Shown here one piece after another: positions 5,957 to 7,327 of a stretch of 7,327 bases of DNA (position 1 is its first letter; every line of letters begins with the position of its first letter). Origin of the DNA: CAZGLR01 sp964526635. GTDB lineage: Bacteria; Zixibacteria; MSB-5A5; GN15; JAAZOE01. The position numbers and the translations under genes were made by a program. The stretch lies in contig CAZGLR010000144.1 of assembly GCA_964526635.1 (NCBI GenBank), positions 1-7,327 on the forward strand. The letters run 5' to 3'. The notes under the pieces were generated by a model. The model made no database searches and was not told the origin of the DNA. It saw only the letters and a program-made list of their open reading frames with translations.

Positions 5957-6897
5957 GCTTACAGGTATACAGATCGGTTGACGAGTATCTTTCGGCGACA
6001 GGGAATTCCGGCTGTGTCGCGACGCTCGGGACGTTTGATGGTTATCATATGGGGCATGCCGCCATTTTTGACCAGTTGCGTAAACGGGCCGAAGCTATGG
6101 CGTTGCCGCCGGTTGTCCTGACTTTCGATCCCCATCCGCGCGTAGTTGTGACACCGAATGACCCGCCGCTGCTTCTGACCACGGCCGAAGAGAAGGTCGA
6201 TATCCTGCGCGAGCGGTTCGATGGCTCTTTGATCATCATGAAATTCGATGATTCTCTCAGAACGATGACGGCTGATGATTTCGCCACCAAGATTTTACTG
6301 GAAAAACTCGGGATAAAATCGTTAGTTGTAGGGTTTAACCATAGTTTCGGGCACAAGCGGTCCGGAAACATAGATAATTTAAAACGAATCGGGGCCCGCG
6401 ATGGTTTCGGGGTGGAAGTCGTTGGTCCGGTCATGTACAATGATATGCCGATCTCATCGAGCCGTATTCGGCGCGTGATCACGATCGGCCAGTGGCGCGA
6501 CGCCATGAATATGCTGGGGCATCCGTATCCGATTCGCGGGAAAGTCATTCACGGCCAGGGGAAAGGCAAAGATCTCGGCTGGCCGACCATAAATATTGAA
6601 TGGGCGGAACGGAAGCTGTTGCCATGCGATGGTGTTTATGCCTGTTCGGCCAGGCTGGAGGAAGAACGGTTTCACGGGATGATGTTTATCGGGGTGAATA
6701 TGCTCAATCCCCAACGAACGATTTCGGTGGAAGCGCACCTGTTCGATTTCGACCGTGACGTCTATGAAAAGGAGATCACGCTGTGTCCCTGGCACTTCAT
6801 TCGGGAGAACAGGAAATTTCCATCGGCCACCGAACTGGCCCGGCAAATCGCCCAGGACAAGCAAACAGTAATAGAGTTGTTACATAAACAGGAGTAA
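5953..6897 (+). CDS. ribF: Bifunctional riboflavin kinase / FAD synthetase RibF
   Basis: RibF phosphorylates riboflavin to FMN (C-terminal domain) and adenylates FMN to FAD (N-terminal domain). The first in-frame ATG, at 6049, would cut inside the nucleotide-binding motif GTFDGYHMGH (residues 26-35), so the start must lie upstream. The CTG at 5953 is proposed: it overlaps the truB stop as CTGA, has GAGGG seven bases upstream, and yields SLQVYRSVDEYLS, like the usual RibF N-terminus. The resulting 314 residues match the family's normal length. An ATT at 5947 is the main alternative. Further motifs are LTFDPHP at 56-62 and SSSRIRR from 168 in the FAD synthetase, then in the kinase GKGKDLGWPTIN with PTIN at 211-214 (usually PTAN) and Glu260 in SVEAHLFDF. 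The usual G-x-x-P-T-F loop reads GVNMLNPQ (247-254), a departure. Identity is secure; the exact start is not. Confidence 0.93.
   Translation: MSLQVYRSVDEYLSATGNSGCVATLGTFDGYHMGHAAIFDQLRKRAEAMALPPVVLTFDPHPRVVVTPNDPPLLLTTAEEKVDILRERFDGSLIIMKFDDSLRTMTADDFATKILLEKLGIKSLVVGFNHSFGHKRSGNIDNLKRIGARDGFGVEVVGPVMYNDMPISSSRIRRVITIGQWRDAMNMLGHPYPIRGKVIHGQGKGKDLGWPTINIEWAERKLLPCDGVYACSARLEEERFHGMMFIGVNMLNPQRTISVEAHLFDFDRDVYEKEITLCPWHFIRENRKFPSATELARQIAQDKQTVIELLHKQE
6891..6894 (+). promoter_or_regulatory. Ribosome binding site of rpsO (GGAG)
   Basis: GGAG at the very end of ribF, touching its TAA stop, lies eight bases before the GTG at 6903. It supports the GTG start of rpsO. Confidence 0.75.
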
Positions 6898-6902
6898 TTG
6901 CG

Positions 6903-7172
6903 GTGCCAACCTCAAAAGAAAAGAAGGCCGATATTATCGGCAAGCACAAACTGCACGACTCAGATACCGGCTCGCCGGAAGTGCAGATAGCACTCTTGAC
7001 AGAACGTATTAATCATCTGACGGAGCACTTGAAGCTTCACAAGAAGGATCATCATTCACGCCGAGGCTTGCTCAAGCTGGTCGGCCAGCGTCGTCGTCTG
7101 CTCGATTACCTGACCAAGACCGATATTGAGAGTTACCGTCAAATTATCGCACAGCTTGGTCTGCGTCGATAA
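6903..7172 (+). CDS. rpsO: 30S ribosomal protein S15 (bS15/uS15)
   Basis: S15 is a primary binding protein of the central domain of 16S rRNA and forms a bridge to the 50S subunit. The 89-residue product has exactly the usual bacterial length and the family blocks HDSDTGSPEVQIALLTERI, LTEHLKLHKKDHHSRRGLL and VGQRRRLLDYL. The start is GTG, five bases after the ribF stop. In other bacteria S15 represses its own translation through a leader RNA structure. Here almost no untranslated leader exists, so such an element would have to lie inside ribF; none was recognised by eye. Being followed directly by pnp is the classic arrangement. Confidence 0.97.
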   Translation: MPTSKEKKADIIGKHKLHDSDTGSPEVQIALLTERINHLTEHLKLHKKDHHSRRGLLKLVGQRRRLLDYLTKTDIESYRQIIAQLGLRR

Positions 7173-7176
7173 GGAA

Positions 7177-7180
7177 AGGA
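7177..7180 (+). promoter_or_regulatory. Ribosome binding site of pnp (AGGA)
   Basis: AGGA within a purine-rich 14-base spacer (7173-7186) lies six bases before the ATG at 7187. The spacer is too short for the processing hairpins known between rpsO and pnp in E. coli. Confidence 0.65.
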
Positions 7181-7186
7181 AGAGCA

Positions 7187-7327
7187 ATGACCACAACAGT
7201 CGAAATGGAGCTCGGTGGCAGAACGCTGACTCTCGAATCAGGACGAATGGCCAAGCAGGCCAATGGATCAGTTACTGTACGCTATGGCGATACTATGATC
7301 ATCGCCAATGTCTGTGCCAGCCGCGAT
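7187..7327 (+). CDS. pnp: Polyribonucleotide nucleotidyltransferase (PNPase), N-terminal part (3' end outside window)
   Basis: PNPase is the phosphorolytic 3'-5' exoribonuclease that degrades mRNA and can also add heteropolymeric tails. Only the first 47 codons are present. They read as the start of the first RNase PH domain: LGGRTLTLESGRMAKQANGSV and VRYGDTMIIANV are close to the N-termini of E. coli and B. subtilis PNPase. The ATG start, 14 bases after rpsO with AGGA ahead of it, gives the expected short N-terminal extension. The catalytic residues, second RNase PH domain, KH and S1 domains lie beyond the window. The position after rpsO supports the call. Confidence 0.94.
   Translation, partial: MTTTVEMELGGRTLTLESGRMAKQANGSVTVRYGDTMIIANVCASRD

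Noticed and set aside
7173..7186. Terminator or processing hairpin between rpsO and pnp
   Set aside because: The 14-base spacer is purine-rich and holds only the pnp ribosome binding site.

Overview
The window is one uninterrupted, plus-strand bacterial housekeeping operon for transcription elongation, translation initiation, ribosome maturation, RNA modification and RNA turnover. Order: nusA (3' part) - infB - DUF503/ylxP-type gene - rbfA - nrnA-type DHH phosphoesterase - truB - ribF - rpsO - pnp (5' part). No mobile element, CRISPR array, tRNA, rRNA or convincing terminator was seen, and no stretch over 300 bases lacks a gene. The minus strand carries only shadow frames.

Layout. Bases 1-733 encode the end of NusA: second KH domain, one helix-hairpin-helix (acidic-repeat-like) domain and a long Glu/Asp tail containing a (GAA)9 run. 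After 70 bases, 804-3389 encode a long IF2 with two IF2N domains, a Lys-rich linker and a complete GTPase/C-terminal core. From there to the right edge the genes are packed with 1-14 base gaps or 1-17 base overlaps, which suggests a single polycistronic message with translational coupling. Five of the eight visible starts appear to be non-ATG: TTG for infB, GTG for the DUF503 gene, truB and rpsO, and probably CTG for ribF.

How the genes work together. NusA controls RNA polymerase elongation. IF2 places initiator tRNA on the ribosome. RbfA and S15 serve 30S maturation, and TruB makes pseudouridine-55 in tRNA. PNPase degrades RNA, and the NrnA-type enzyme may finish the resulting oligonucleotides. 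RibF makes FMN and FAD and is a common passenger between truB and rpsO. The DUF503 gene sits in its usual place between infB and rbfA.

Organism. Moderate GC (roughly half, by eye), the 10-base N run and unremarkable codon use suggest a draft or metagenome-assembled genome of an uncultured bacterium. The divergent but intact core proteins could fit a lineage around the FCB group (for example Zixibacteria-like), but this is only an impression and the sequence alone does not settle it.

I did not find a previously undescribed system. The observations worth a second look are a probably artefactual scaffold gap in nrnA, the unannotated true start of ribF, residue departures in IF2 and in the riboflavin kinase domain, and the acidic repeat tails of NusA and RbfA.
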